43,344 bases of DNA from Phycisphaerales bacterium (GTDB lineage: Bacteria > Planctomycetota > Phycisphaerae > Phycisphaerales > UBA1924): positions 1-43,344 of the forward strand of contig JALHOJ010000030.1 in the NCBI GenBank assembly GCA_022843045.1, written 5' to 3'. The notes under the pieces were generated by a model. The model saw nothing but the letters and a program-made list of their open reading frames with translations. It was not told the DNA's origin and made no database searches. Shown one piece after another: positions 16,861-25,663 of the stretch (positions are counted from its first letter, which is position 1; every line of letters begins with the position of its first letter). The translations under genes were made by a program, and so were the position numbers.

Positions 16861-17529
16861 ATGTCCCCCGCGATCGCACAAGCAATGGTCCGCGTGCTCG
16901 AACTCAAGGACCACGCCACGGCGGCCCACACCTGGCGCGTGGTTCTATACGCTCGCACCGTTGCCGAGGAACTGGGCCTCAAGCACGACGAGGTGGATCG
17001 CCTGGGCATCGCCGCGGCGTTGCACGACCTGGGCAAGATCGACATCCCAACCGAGATCCTCGCCAAGCCGGGCAAACTGACGGACGAGGAGTTCGCAATC
17101 ATCAAGCAGCACCCCGTGCTGGGCGAACAGCACGTCCGCGCCATGAGCGAGGAAGACCCGTTCATCCTGCAACTGATTCGCAGCCACCACGAACGCGAAG
17201 ACGGCCTGGGCTACCCCGACGGCCTGCGAGGCGACCAGATTCCGCTCGCGGCGAGGGTCTTCAGCGTGATCGATTCCTTCGACGCGATGACCAGCTTTCG
17301 CCCATATCGCAATGACGTGGGCATCGAAGCGGCCAAACGAGCGATCGTGGAGTTGCAGGCGGGTGCCGGCACACGCTACCACATGCCCAGCGTGGAGTTG
17401 TTCGCATCGCTGTTCCAGCAACGCCGACTGGATTGGATTCTGGCCCACTTCAACGACGGCGCGACGCTGCCGGGGTATCAGCAGCTTGCGGACGTGGGCG
17501 GCGTGAGCGCGGGGCTGCGGGCGGGATAA
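16861..17529 (+). CDS. Stand-alone HD-GYP phosphodiesterase (c-di-GMP type)
   Basis: HD-GYP domains hydrolyse cyclic di-GMP. This 222-residue protein is little more than that domain. Visible are the metal ligands His55-Asp56 in AALHDLGKIDIP, the signature HHEREDGLGYPDGLRGDQIP (residues 109-128) with His109, His110, Asp114 and Gly-Tyr-Pro, and DSFDAMTSFRPYR. There is no N-terminal receiver, PAS or membrane part, so any sensory input must come from a partner. The catalytic motif is intact, so activity is likely. The gene is close behind the DCC protein gene. Confidence 0.88.
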   Translation: MSPAIAQAMVRVLELKDHATAAHTWRVVLYARTVAEELGLKHDEVDRLGIAAALHDLGKIDIPTEILAKPGKLTDEEFAIIKQHPVLGEQHVRAMSEEDPFILQLIRSHHEREDGLGYPDGLRGDQIPLAARVFSVIDSFDAMTSFRPYRNDVGIEAAKRAIVELQAGAGTRYHMPSVELFASLFQQRRLDWILAHFNDGATLPGYQQLADVGGVSAGLRAG

Positions 17530-17584
17530 GCACTGCCTCGGGCACCTCGGATCTTCGAGCCGAGCGAACTTCATGGCAACGCAA

Positions 17585-19621
17585 TCACTTTGGCAGCGTC
17601 GTGATCACGTTGTCCATGCCTTTCGGTGCCGTCGTTGCGAGCGGATTCCCTTGGGCCCATGCCTCGCCGCCGTTGTCGACGCGATCAGGCCCGACGGAGT
17701 ACAGCACGTATGGCCACCCCTTCGGATTGTCCTTCACTTCCTGCTCTGAGCGCTGGCGATACACAAATGGCTTGCCCGACCACGGATCGAGGGGCAACTC
17801 AGCGATGTCGATTGGCACGAGTTCGTCCAGACTGGAAGGCAGACGACCCACTCGCATGCGGTGACGTTCGATGGCAAGCATGACCAGCGTTCCGTCACGC
17901 TCCAGCGGTCGCATGATGGACCATAGATCAACCAAGCCTCCCGAGGAGTTGAGCAGTTCGACGATCATCAACCCCGCATCCGCGGACGACTTGAACTGGC
18001 CACCTCTGAGTGCCTCGCCAGACGCCGTTGGCCAACTAGGCGACTCGGCATAACGCGCAAGGTCGTCGTAGAACGCATCAATAGCCTCGATGTTTTCCGC
18101 GAATGCACCGATGCGTCCCTCTACTGAGCCAAACATCGAGATCGGCACGATCGTCGCATCCGGATCGCGCGGCCCTTCGCTCATGAAGAACTTCGCGACG
18201 CTTTCTTTGATGCTCGCCCGCTCTATCCAGAGCGTAGATTCGAGAGATTCCGCCGCGTCCGTCTCCCGAATCATGCGGACACACTCATCGAGCCTCGCTT
18301 GATTCTGTAACTCACGACTGGACATCCGAATCGCCGAATAAGTCGCGCCGTAAGTTGCGAGGGATACGAGCTTCGCGAGAAACGTCGGATACGAGGCGAT
18401 GCGATGAGAAACCTGCAGCGAGGCACGCCATGCTCGCACGGCCCCGTCCGGTTCTCCTTGGCTGAGCGAGACAGCCGCCCGAGCACGATTCAGCCGAATC
18501 ACCGAACTCGCCGCACCAAACTTCGCAGCAGCATCCACACCCACATCGCGAGCACTCGGCACCGGCCGCAGCGACAAAAAACCCAACCCGTCGATACGAG
18601 CGATCACATCTGTCTTCGCAAGATCGTCGTAGATTCGACGGGCCGACCGCTGCTCCGCGAGCAGCAGGTCACGATCCGCTTCAGAAGCACTATCAGGAAT
18701 GGATTCGCCGACCTGCGACACGTCTGGAAAGAAGCGGGAAGCGAGCGATTCATCCGCAGGCTTGTCACGATCTCGCGCGATTCGCTGTGCATCCTCGATA
18801 TCCCGCCGCAGCATCAACAACTCGGTCCAGAATGTCGGCTGGTCTGGATCGATGTCGGGGGGATTTCGCGAGAACGACTGCGCGATCAGCGAGTCGATCT
18901 GATCCACATAACTCGGCGCGGCGGCCGCCTGCCTGGCCCACTTGCGAATCCGATACTCACGGAGGCCCCAGTAGCCAGCCGGTATCAGCACGCCCAGCGC
19001 GAGCAACGTCGCGCCGCACGCAATCAGGACGCGTGTGGCTCGGCGCGAAAGCAACGGCTTGATCAAGCCTGTCGCTGGCTGAAACGTCGAGCGATCCCCG
19101 ACAATCGCGACTTCGTTCCACGCCGCTCTCGCTCGCACGGCATAGCCGCACTCCGTGCACGCGAGCGTGCCGGCACCCTCGTCCGCACTCGCCACAGGCG
19201 TCCCTCGAACGTCATGCCGGCATCGCGGACACTCATGCCGCCGCATCAGCACCCGCCTGGCCGCCCTGCGAGCGAGCAACGGATAAATCACCACCGGCAC
19301 CAGCACCAGCAGCAACCCCGCGACGCCCCAAGCGAGATTCGAGTCGTTCCACTGATCGCCCGAGATATGGTCCTGAATCTCGATCTTCGAGAACGAGTAC
19401 TCAAACCACTCGGTGACTTCAACAATGGCCAGTCCGATCAACCACCCGCATGCGACCAACATCCCCACGACGCCGCAGACCGTCCAACGCAAAAGCCGCC
19501 CGCGCCGCCCCGCCGCATCAAGCAGCCAATCACGAAACGACACTTCAACGCCTCGAAGGGCGTTGACGCTAGGCAACAGCATGGCCCGGCGGAGGCTCTG
19601 AAACATGCCGATTCTTCGCAC
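17585..19621 (-). CDS. Membrane protein with zinc ribbon, planctomycete-type hypothetical
   Basis: The 678-residue protein has membrane segments near residues 45-67, 98-116 and 197-218. Between the second and third is a cytosolic-type zinc ribbon with Cys131, Cys134, Cys155 and Cys158 (CPRC ... CTEC). A long helical soluble part follows. The end (about 585-665) reads LAIERHRMRVGRLPSSLDEL, LPLDPWSGKPFVYR and YVLYSVGPDRVDNGG, a pattern I associate with pseudopilin-like C-termini of planctomycete proteins. Function unknown. The start may be MFQSLRR at 19606. Confidence 0.75.
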   Translation of the reverse strand: MRRIGMFQSLRRAMLLPSVNALRGVEVSFRDWLLDAAGRRGRLLRWTVCGVVGMLVACGWLIGLAIVEVTEWFEYSFSKIEIQDHISGDQWNDSNLAWGVAGLLLVLVPVVIYPLLARRAARRVLMRRHECPRCRHDVRGTPVASADEGAGTLACTECGYAVRARAAWNEVAIVGDRSTFQPATGLIKPLLSRRATRVLIACGATLLALGVLIPAGYWGLREYRIRKWARQAAAAPSYVDQIDSLIAQSFSRNPPDIDPDQPTFWTELLMLRRDIEDAQRIARDRDKPADESLASRFFPDVSQVGESIPDSASEADRDLLLAEQRSARRIYDDLAKTDVIARIDGLGFLSLRPVPSARDVGVDAAAKFGAASSVIRLNRARAAVSLSQGEPDGAVRAWRASLQVSHRIASYPTFLAKLVSLATYGATYSAIRMSSRELQNQARLDECVRMIRETDAAESLESTLWIERASIKESVAKFFMSEGPRDPDATIVPISMFGSVEGRIGAFAENIEAIDAFYDDLARYAESPSWPTASGEALRGGQFKSSADAGLMIVELLNSSGGLVDLWSIMRPLERDGTLVMLAIERHRMRVGRLPSSLDELVPIDIAELPLDPWSGKPFVYRQRSEQEVKDNPKGWPYVLYSVGPDRVDNGGEAWAQGNPLATTAPKGMDNVITTLPK

Positions 19622-19663
19622 GTGCTCCCAAATCGTGACGCGTCTGCATCAGACGCCGGTCGA

Positions 19664-20308
19664 TCAATCATCCTCGCCCGAGCCCGAGCCGATCTTCCAC
19701 GCGCTCGCGATCGCGAGGATCATCCACAGGATGTCGAAGATGCCGAACATCTCCGAGTAGATCTCCGTCGCCCCCACGCCGCTTGCAAAGTTGCGCATCT
19801 CATGCTCCTGATGCGCCCTCACGCTCGCCTTATACGCCTGCTGATCCTCGGGCGACATGCCCTTCCAGCGGCCGCTCGCGTCGTCGGCGATGTCCTTGGG
19901 GTAGTGCGCCAGTTCCAGCGCTTCTTCCTTGGAACCGATGCCGTCGGGCCATGCAATCGTCCGCCCCGACGCTGTCCGCTCATCGACGATCTGGTCCGCG
20001 ATGTACACCTGCACATCTTCATCCGTCATGGTGTGCGTCGTGATGGCCTGCTCGACCATCTTGTCCATCACGATCCGCACCGTTGCGTACTTGGCGGTCA
20101 GAATCGACACCACCGCGAAGACCGCCGCCAGCACGCCCGTAGTCACATCCGTGTCGTCCTTGGCCCCCACCGCCATGCCAATGCCAGCCGCCGCTCCGAC
20201 GGCCCACGCGACGAAGCCAATTTCGTACCCGGTGAAGTAGGCGATGACGGTCCACAGCACCCCACCCAACGCGGCGCCGATGACGCTGAACAACACTCCA
20301 CGCAGCAT
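19664..20308 (-). CDS. Small polytopic membrane protein, unknown function
   Basis: The 214-residue protein has three N-terminal hydrophobic segments (about 5-28, 31-50 and 57-77), a soluble charged loop of about 110 residues with several acidic and His residues, and one more hydrophobic segment (about 188-205). The ribosome site is good: AAAGGGGAA about 5 bases before ATG on the minus strand. The gene ends 42 bases before the start of the zinc-ribbon membrane protein gene on the same strand, so they may form an operon. I do not recognise a family. Confidence 0.7.
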   Translation of the reverse strand: MLRGVLFSVIGAALGGVLWTVIAYFTGYEIGFVAWAVGAAAGIGMAVGAKDDTDVTTGVLAAVFAVVSILTAKYATVRIVMDKMVEQAITTHTMTDEDVQVYIADQIVDERTASGRTIAWPDGIGSKEEALELAHYPKDIADDASGRWKGMSPEDQQAYKASVRAHQEHEMRNFASGVGATEIYSEMFGIFDILWMILAIASAWKIGSGSGEDD

Positions 20309-20515
20309 GCAATTCCCCTTTCGAAAGACCGAGAAACGAACGCGGCATCACGGCAGGCCGCGTCCATAAATCAGCATACTGGAAAGCGGAACACGCGCCA
20401 AGAGCCTGCGAGAGAAACTGAGATCCGTTCACCTAAATTGTTATCGGAACTAGAAGCCAATCAACCCCTCCGATTGAGGCAGTGCATGGAATCGCGGTCA
20501 CGGCGAGAGGCTGGA
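20309..20515. other. Noncoding region upstream of the small membrane protein
   Basis: This 207-base gap contains the end of the ribosome site for the downstream minus gene and a relatively AT-rich centre (20435-20460) that may hold its promoter. Nothing else convincing was seen. Confidence 0.3.
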
Positions 20516-21664
20516 TCAAATGGGAAAAAACTCGGCGATCAGTCTGTCAGCCATCTCTGTCGAGGCCTCCATCATGTCCCAGCGAACAGGTGCGCCTTCG
20601 CTCATCGCCAATCGCGGGTCAATCGCTCGCATCCGCGTCGCCAGTGGTACGCGTATCGGCACGTTGCGGCTGTCCGACTGCGCCATCAATCGCTCTGCCT
20701 CCTCGCTCACGAGGAAGTCGGCGAGTCGTTGGGCACCACTGGGATTGGGACACCCAGCGATGATCGCAACGGTGTTCGGAATCACGATCGCGCCGCGCGA
20801 TGGAAGGCGCTTGGTCGCGTCGCCCCCAGCCTGCTCATCCGCTCCCTCATACACAAGGTCCACAGGCCACGCCTGCGCCTGCCCCACCCACACATCGTCC
20901 GTGTCGGTCAGGCACACATCCACCTCCCCCACCGCGAGGCCCGCGACCGCCGCGGAGTTGCCTTCATAGATGCGTGGCTGGTTGGCCTTGAATCGCTCCA
21001 GCCACGCCCGCACCGCCCCCTCGCCGCTGAGCGTGACATGGGCGGCGATGTGCGACCGCGTCGTGCCAAACTGCGGGCGTGCGAGGCCCACGCGGCCTTT
21101 CCATCGCGCTTCGCAGAGTGCTTCGAGCGATCGCGGCACTTCATTGGTCACGCGCCGCGTGTTGAACGCGATCACGCGAGCCCGCTGCGCCACCCCATAC
21201 CACGAAGCGGGCGCATCGCTGGCATGCGCAGGTGAGCGGCCCGAAAGCCCCTGCGGCCACGATCCGCCAAACTCGTTCGCAAGCGCAGCGGGCGTCCACG
21301 GCTGCAGCAGCCCTAGCCGCGCCAGTCCGATCGTGCCCAGCGCTTCGGAAGACCACCACACATCCGCAATCGGGCGGTCTTTCTCCGCCATCAGGCGTTG
21401 CACCAGGCCCATCGTCTTGGTCGCTTCGGTGTCGCCCACAAGCCGCACATCCAAGCCCGTCGCTGCTTTCGCCGCATCGACGATGGCTTGCGCGAGGAAC
21501 GCGTCCGCGCTGGTGTAGAGGGTGACAGTGTCGTGAGGAGCCCCGCTCCCTTCGCGGCGTGAGCAAGCCGCGAGCGCGAATCCAGCAAGACTCGCGAGCA
21601 CCGCTCGCCGTGTAAGTGCTGCGGGGCGCAAGCCTCCGGCGAAGATCGTTGAAGGTTCGTGCAT
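20516..21664 (-). CDS. Iron(III)-type ABC transporter substrate-binding lipoprotein
   Basis: The 382-residue protein has a twin-arginine-like and lipoprotein signal: LTRRAVLASLAGFALAAC with lipobox Cys34. The mature part, VTLYTSADAFLAQAIVDAA through SSEALGTIGLARLGLLQPWT and RGAIVIPNTVAIIAGC, fits the periplasmic iron-binding family (FutA/FbpA type). The permease and ATPase genes are absent, so the partner is elsewhere or the protein has another use. Codons 9-15 lie in a repeat shared with the intergenic hairpin just upstream, so the true start could be later. Confidence 0.8.
   Translation of the reverse strand: MHEPSTIFAGGLRPAALTRRAVLASLAGFALAACSRREGSGAPHDTVTLYTSADAFLAQAIVDAAKAATGLDVRLVGDTEATKTMGLVQRLMAEKDRPIADVWWSSEALGTIGLARLGLLQPWTPAALANEFGGSWPQGLSGRSPAHASDAPASWYGVAQRARVIAFNTRRVTNEVPRSLEALCEARWKGRVGLARPQFGTTRSHIAAHVTLSGEGAVRAWLERFKANQPRIYEGNSAAVAGLAVGEVDVCLTDTDDVWVGQAQAWPVDLVYEGADEQAGGDATKRLPSRGAIVIPNTVAIIAGCPNPSGAQRLADFLVSEEAERLMAQSDSRNVPIRVPLATRMRAIDPRLAMSEGAPVRWDMMEASTEMADRLIAEFFPI
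21621..21640. repeat. Post-stop hairpin family, copy inside lipoprotein signal region
   Basis: GCGGGGCGCAAGCCTCCGGC is a diverged inverted copy of 21678-21699. It encodes the residues around AGGLRPA of the lipoprotein leader. Confidence 0.55.
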
Positions 21665-21677
21665 CGCAGATGAGTCG

Positions 21678-21699
21678 GCCGGGGGCTTGCGCCCCTCGG
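21678..21699. repeat. Post-stop hairpin family, copy after the coiled-coil gene
   Basis: In the minus direction this reads CCGAGGGGCGCAAGCCCCC, an almost perfect hairpin (GGGGC/GCCCC around GCAA-type loop). It starts about 10 bases after the stop of the minus-strand coiled-coil protein. It resembles 24645-24666 and is inverted to 21621-21640. Confidence 0.7.
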
Positions 21700-21709
21700 T
21701 TCCTAGTGC

Positions 21710-23512
21710 TTACTTCTTCTTCGCCTCGTCGGCCTTGCTCTTGAGGCGTCCGAAGTACTGCTTCACCGCGCCTTCGAGTTCTCGCGGCACGCGCATGCCT
21801 TCTATGCCTTCGCTCATGGTCTGTTCGCCCGCGGAGACAGCCTCGCCAAACTCCGCGAGAGCCTCGCCCTTCACCTGCTCGCCATACACGAGGCGGCTGC
21901 CGATGATCGGACCCTTGCGGGTCTTGACGTCGGCCTTCTTCTTTTCAAGGACGTAGTCGGTCTCCTGGCTCTGCGGTCCATCAGCGCCTTCGCCTTGTCC
22001 AGGTCCGCCGCTCCCCTGGCCTTGCTTGCTGCTGTCGCCAGCGCGCCAGTCGCCCAGCTTGCCGTTGCCTTCGCTTTCGCCTTCGCCATCGCACTGGCCG
22101 GGCTTGCCGTCCTTGCCGCCCTTCTTGCCCATCTTCTGCATGTCCTGGCCAAGCTTGGACAGTTGGTCCTTGGCCTCGTCCATAGCGGCCTCGAGGTTCT
22201 CCATGTCGTTCTGCATCATCTCGCCCTCGGAGAGCGACTGCTGGAGCTGATCGCCGGCCTCCGAACCCTGCTGGCTCAGGCCTTCCTGCGACATCCCCTC
22301 GGACATCTTGCTCATCGATTCGCCCATCTGGTCGCACTTTTCGCCAGCCTGCTGCGCCGCCCGAGCCATCTTCATCATCTCGTTCTTCATCTCCGGGTTG
22401 AGGCCCGGCATCTTGCTGATTTCTTCCTGCAGCTTCGCCGGATCGCTGGCGGCCTTCGCCAGCTTCTCGGCGGTCTTCTTATCAAGCCCCGCATCCTGCA
22501 GCTTCTTCTCGAGTTGCTTCTGGTCCTTGGCGAGTTCCTTAAGCTGCTCGCCCATCTTGTCGAGCTGTTCCTTGAGCTTGGCCTTGTCCTCCGCGCTCAT
22601 CTTGTTGTTCGCGAGGTCCTTGGTGATCTGCTCCATCGCGTCCTGAGCCTTGCTGAAGTCGCCCTTCTGCAGGCTCTTGGCAAACTCATTGAGCGGACCC
22701 GGGCCGGGCTGCTTGAGCTGCTCCATGGCATCCTTGATGGCCTCGCTCTGCATCGCCTTCTCGGAAACCTTCGCATCCTCGAGCTTGTTGGTCAGGTCCG
22801 TGAGCTCCCGAATTGCCGCCCGCTTGATTGCCTCGGGATCGTTCTCCTTCTGGCTCTGCTCTGGGATTTGCTCGTCACCCTTGCCGTCCATCATCTCGAC
22901 CTTGGCCTTCGACAGCAGTTCGTTGAGCTTCTCCTTGTCCTTGGCCAGTTCGGTCTTGACGGTCAGAACCTCCCGTTCCTTCTCCTTCTTCGCAAGCCGA
23001 GGCTTGTCGTGATTCAGCAAGTCAAAGTTCGGCACCGCGTACCAGATCACGGCCATCGCAACACCAGCCAGAATCGGCGCGGGCCACGCGGCAGGCAACT
23101 GATACGGCACCACCAAAGGCACCTTCACCCGCGACGCGGCGGCAGTCGCCGTCTCGGCCATCGCGACCGCCCAAGGCTGCTGCGCTCGGATGTCCTTCTC
23201 CAGCGCCAAAGCTGTGCTCAGCGACTCGCGCAGGTCCGCGCGTTCGTCCACTTCCTGAGCCACCTGCATCGTGCGACGGCGAATGACCGTCGCCCACGTG
23301 ATCGCCGCGATCACGACCGCTCCGCCAGCGCCGATGAATATCCACTGCCACAACGGACCAAAGAATGTCGTCAGCCCCAGCACACGCTCGACAAGCCGCG
23401 TCACCAGCAGCACGCCGATCGCAATGCACAGGCAAACCGCCAACGCCTGGAACAGGTCGTTGACAAACAACCGACGCCCGGCGGACTTCACGACATTGCG
23501 TACCAGGTCCAT
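21710..23512 (-). CDS. Membrane-anchored coiled-coil protein (DUF4175-like)
   Basis: The 600-residue protein has hydrophobic segments near 20-42, 55-76 and 145-165, then a Lys/Glu/Gln/Met-rich coiled coil to about residue 450, a Gly/Gln/Asp-rich stretch, and a C-terminal part ending GMRVPRELEGAVKQYFGRL. It looks like planctomycete proteins annotated DUF4175 that sit with MoxR/BatA-type genes. The C-terminal 'VP..L...V..YF.R' motif echoes SVPSQHADLVRRVFERY in the Gln-rich protein at the right edge. A ribosome site GGGAG precedes the ATG. Function unknown; probably an envelope structural or scaffold role. Confidence 0.72.
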   Translation of the reverse strand: MDLVRNVVKSAGRRLFVNDLFQALAVCLCIAIGVLLVTRLVERVLGLTTFFGPLWQWIFIGAGGAVVIAAITWATVIRRRTMQVAQEVDERADLRESLSTALALEKDIRAQQPWAVAMAETATAAASRVKVPLVVPYQLPAAWPAPILAGVAMAVIWYAVPNFDLLNHDKPRLAKKEKEREVLTVKTELAKDKEKLNELLSKAKVEMMDGKGDEQIPEQSQKENDPEAIKRAAIRELTDLTNKLEDAKVSEKAMQSEAIKDAMEQLKQPGPGPLNEFAKSLQKGDFSKAQDAMEQITKDLANNKMSAEDKAKLKEQLDKMGEQLKELAKDQKQLEKKLQDAGLDKKTAEKLAKAASDPAKLQEEISKMPGLNPEMKNEMMKMARAAQQAGEKCDQMGESMSKMSEGMSQEGLSQQGSEAGDQLQQSLSEGEMMQNDMENLEAAMDEAKDQLSKLGQDMQKMGKKGGKDGKPGQCDGEGESEGNGKLGDWRAGDSSKQGQGSGGPGQGEGADGPQSQETDYVLEKKKADVKTRKGPIIGSRLVYGEQVKGEALAEFGEAVSAGEQTMSEGIEGMRVPRELEGAVKQYFGRLKSKADEAKKK

Positions 23513-23702
23513 GCGTGCTCCCGAAGGCCTGTGCCTGTGGCTTCAACTCGCGACCACCAACCGTACGGACGCCCCGCCCCCAAGGATCGTCGGCTCGCGT
23601 CACGCCCACGTACCAGTTATACCGACCAATTCCCGCCCGGTTTCAGCCTTCTGCCAGCATTCGACCGGCAAATTCACCCCCACGCCCCTACCCTCGGCTC
23701 CC

Positions 23703-24644
23703 ATGGCCAATTCCACCCCAACGTCCCTCGTCGTCACCGGCACCATCGGCATCGATACCGTCCACACACCTGCCGCCAAAGCTGAGCGGATTCTGGGCGG
23801 TTCGGCGACCTACTTCGCCGCCGCGGCGAGCTTCTTTGGCCCCGTCCGCCTCGTCGCCGCCGCCGGGGGCGACCTGCCCGACAGCTTCCGGAAGACCCTG
23901 GGCCACTTCGGCAAGATCGACCTCGCTGGCCTGGAGATCCGCCCCAACAGCAAGACATTCGCCTGGGGCGGCAAGTATCACGAGAACATGGTCCAGCGTG
24001 AGACGCTCTTTACGCACCTGGGCGTGCTCGAAGAAGCCCCGCCGACTGTGCCCGGCTCCTTCGCCGACTCCGGCCTGGTCTTCCTGGGCAACACACACCC
24101 GGGCGTGCAGCTCAGTTTCCTCTCCAGCTTTCCCAAGCGCCAACTGACCGTCGCCGACACGATGGACCTGTGGATCAACATCGCCAAGTCTGATCTCTTG
24201 GTCCTGCTCCGCAACGTCGACGGCCTTGCGCTCAACAACGACGAAGCCGAACTGCTGACGGGCAAGAAGAACCCTGTCACCGCCGCGCGTCACATCCTCG
24301 AAATGGGCCCGCGCTTTGTCGTCGTCAAGAAGGGCGAGCACGGCTGCATTCTCGTCCACCGCGACGGGATCGCCGCCCTGCCCGCATACCCCACCGAAAC
24401 CGTCATCGATCCCACCGGCGCGGGCGACAGCTTCGCTGGCGGCATGATGGGCAGCCTTGCCGCGACCGGCGTCACCACCAAAGCCGACCTCGGCTCGTTC
24501 GAGCACGTCCGCAAGGCCTTGGTCTACGGCACCGTCACCGCCAGCTTCACCGTCGAGAGCTTCAGCCTCGATCGCCTCGTCAAACTCAGCCGAGCCGATC
24601 TCGACAAGCGCTTTGCCGAGTACGCCGCGATGGTCCGCGTCTAA
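23703..24644 (+). CDS. PfkB-family carbohydrate or nucleoside kinase
   Basis: This 313-residue protein is a ribokinase-like kinase. It has the Gly-rich start LVVTGTIGIDTV, ILGGSATYFAAAAS (substrate side), and the ATP/catalytic motif VIDPTGAGDSFAGG with Asp242 as base. The sugar or nucleoside is not determinable. The frame is open about 430 bases upstream, into the divergent gene, but family similarity begins at MANSTPTSLVV, so the ATG at 23703 is used; no ribosome site is seen. A hairpin repeat starts at the base after the stop. Confidence 0.88.
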   Translation: MANSTPTSLVVTGTIGIDTVHTPAAKAERILGGSATYFAAAASFFGPVRLVAAAGGDLPDSFRKTLGHFGKIDLAGLEIRPNSKTFAWGGKYHENMVQRETLFTHLGVLEEAPPTVPGSFADSGLVFLGNTHPGVQLSFLSSFPKRQLTVADTMDLWINIAKSDLLVLLRNVDGLALNNDEAELLTGKKNPVTAARHILEMGPRFVVVKKGEHGCILVHRDGIAALPAYPTETVIDPTGAGDSFAGGMMGSLAATGVTTKADLGSFEHVRKALVYGTVTASFTVESFSLDRLVKLSRADLDKRFAEYAAMVRV

Positions 24645-24666
24645 GAACCGATGGGCACAAGCCCCC
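24645..24666. repeat. Post-stop hairpin family, copy after the PfkB gene
   Basis: This begins at the base after the TAA of the kinase: GAACCGATGGGCACAAGCCCCC. It matches the reverse of 21678-21699 in about 20 of 22 positions and is in the same orientation relative to its upstream gene. Confidence 0.7.
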
Positions 24667-24731
24667 AGCGGCAGTCTCTATGCTCCCGTGCGAAGTACCA
24701 CGCGCGTCCGACGGCTTACGCCGTGCGGTTT

Positions 24732-25526
24732 TCACTGCACCAGCACCGGCTGTTCCCATTCCAGAATCTTCCGCCGCCCGTAGTGCAGGCTGCGGATCTG
24801 TGCACCCTTTGTCACGCGGAAGAGCAGCCACATCTTCTGATCGTTGCGAGTCGCGCTGAGTTTGGGGGCTTGCTCCAACCCGCGCAGGCCGACCACCGTT
24901 TCTAGCGCGAACGCACGCTCGCTTGAATCCTCGTACACGAACCCCGCCGCACCGATCTGCTCCGCATCCGCCATCAACATCGGCGGCACGAGCCGCTCGG
25001 CCATGTCCACCGTGCGGCCCAGAAGGCTCCGCCTGGTGGGCGCATCAATCTCGACCCGCACCCATGTCGCCGCGGTGTCGGGCTCGATGAGCATCTGCAC
25101 GCCCGCCCCGTTCTGCGGATCGGTCCGATCCCAGCGATGCTGCCCGCCAGCGACCCGCCCGCCGTCGATGTCGACCGTGCCCATCGCAGGGATCGCGAAC
25201 GGCAGTTTCGGGCCGAAGGTGAGTCGATTGCCACTTGGGTCGTTGGCCAAGATCGAGACCACGAGCCGAGCTTCGCCCTCGGGCGGTTTGGACGATTCCG
25301 CTGGCGTCTGGGCGACCGGCGGGGCCGTCCCGGTATTCGTGGCTGGCGTCGCCCCACCGCCCGAGCCGGACATCAGCGATCCCGCCACAATCACCAGCAG
25401 CAGCAGGCCCACCAACCCACCGACGACCATGAGCTTGATGCGTTTGGCCGAAGCACCATCATCTTCGTCCGCCTTGCGAGACTGGACCTTCGCACGACTC
25501 TGGAGTTTCCCCGTCTGGAATGCCAT
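24732..25526 (-). CDS. Single-pass membrane protein of unknown function
   Basis: The 264-residue protein has a basic N-terminus (GKLQSRAKVQSRK), one membrane segment at about 31-50, a Pro/Thr/Gly linker to about residue 85, and a folded extracytoplasmic part with beta-rich phrases such as ARLVVSILAND, FAIPAMGTVDIDGG and WLLFRVTKGAQIRSLHYG. It ends EWEQPVLVQ. I do not recognise a family. It converges with the PfkB gene and diverges from the B12-binding gene. Confidence 0.7.
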   Translation of the reverse strand: MAFQTGKLQSRAKVQSRKADEDDGASAKRIKLMVVGGLVGLLLLVIVAGSLMSGSGGGATPATNTGTAPPVAQTPAESSKPPEGEARLVVSILANDPSGNRLTFGPKLPFAIPAMGTVDIDGGRVAGGQHRWDRTDPQNGAGVQMLIEPDTAATWVRVEIDAPTRRSLLGRTVDMAERLVPPMLMADAEQIGAAGFVYEDSSERAFALETVVGLRGLEQAPKLSATRNDQKMWLLFRVTKGAQIRSLHYGRRKILEWEQPVLVQ

Positions 25527-25663
25527 GCCGGATTATTGGAGCCCCGGCAAACCCCCAATCACCCATGCCCGGGGATAGCGGGTTGCAAAACCCGAAGAAA
25601 CAAGGGCTATGAAACCGAGATCGGGCTGATATCGTTTGGGGTTGGAAGTCCGATGTTGTTCCG

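Noticed and set aside
18404..21235. Very long open frame on the plus strand (over 900 codons)
   Set aside because: It lies opposite three well-supported minus-strand genes, is full of His/Arg with no domain pattern, and is the usual antisense artefact of high-GC coding DNA.
23271..23702. Long N-terminal extension of the PfkB kinase
   Set aside because: It overlaps the divergent coiled-coil gene and has no kinase similarity; the family begins at the ATG at 23703.
21995..23785. 596-codon open frame on the plus strand with hydrophobic Leu runs
   Set aside because: It mirrors the coiled-coil gene on the other strand; the Leu runs are the complement of Lys/Glu/Gln codons.
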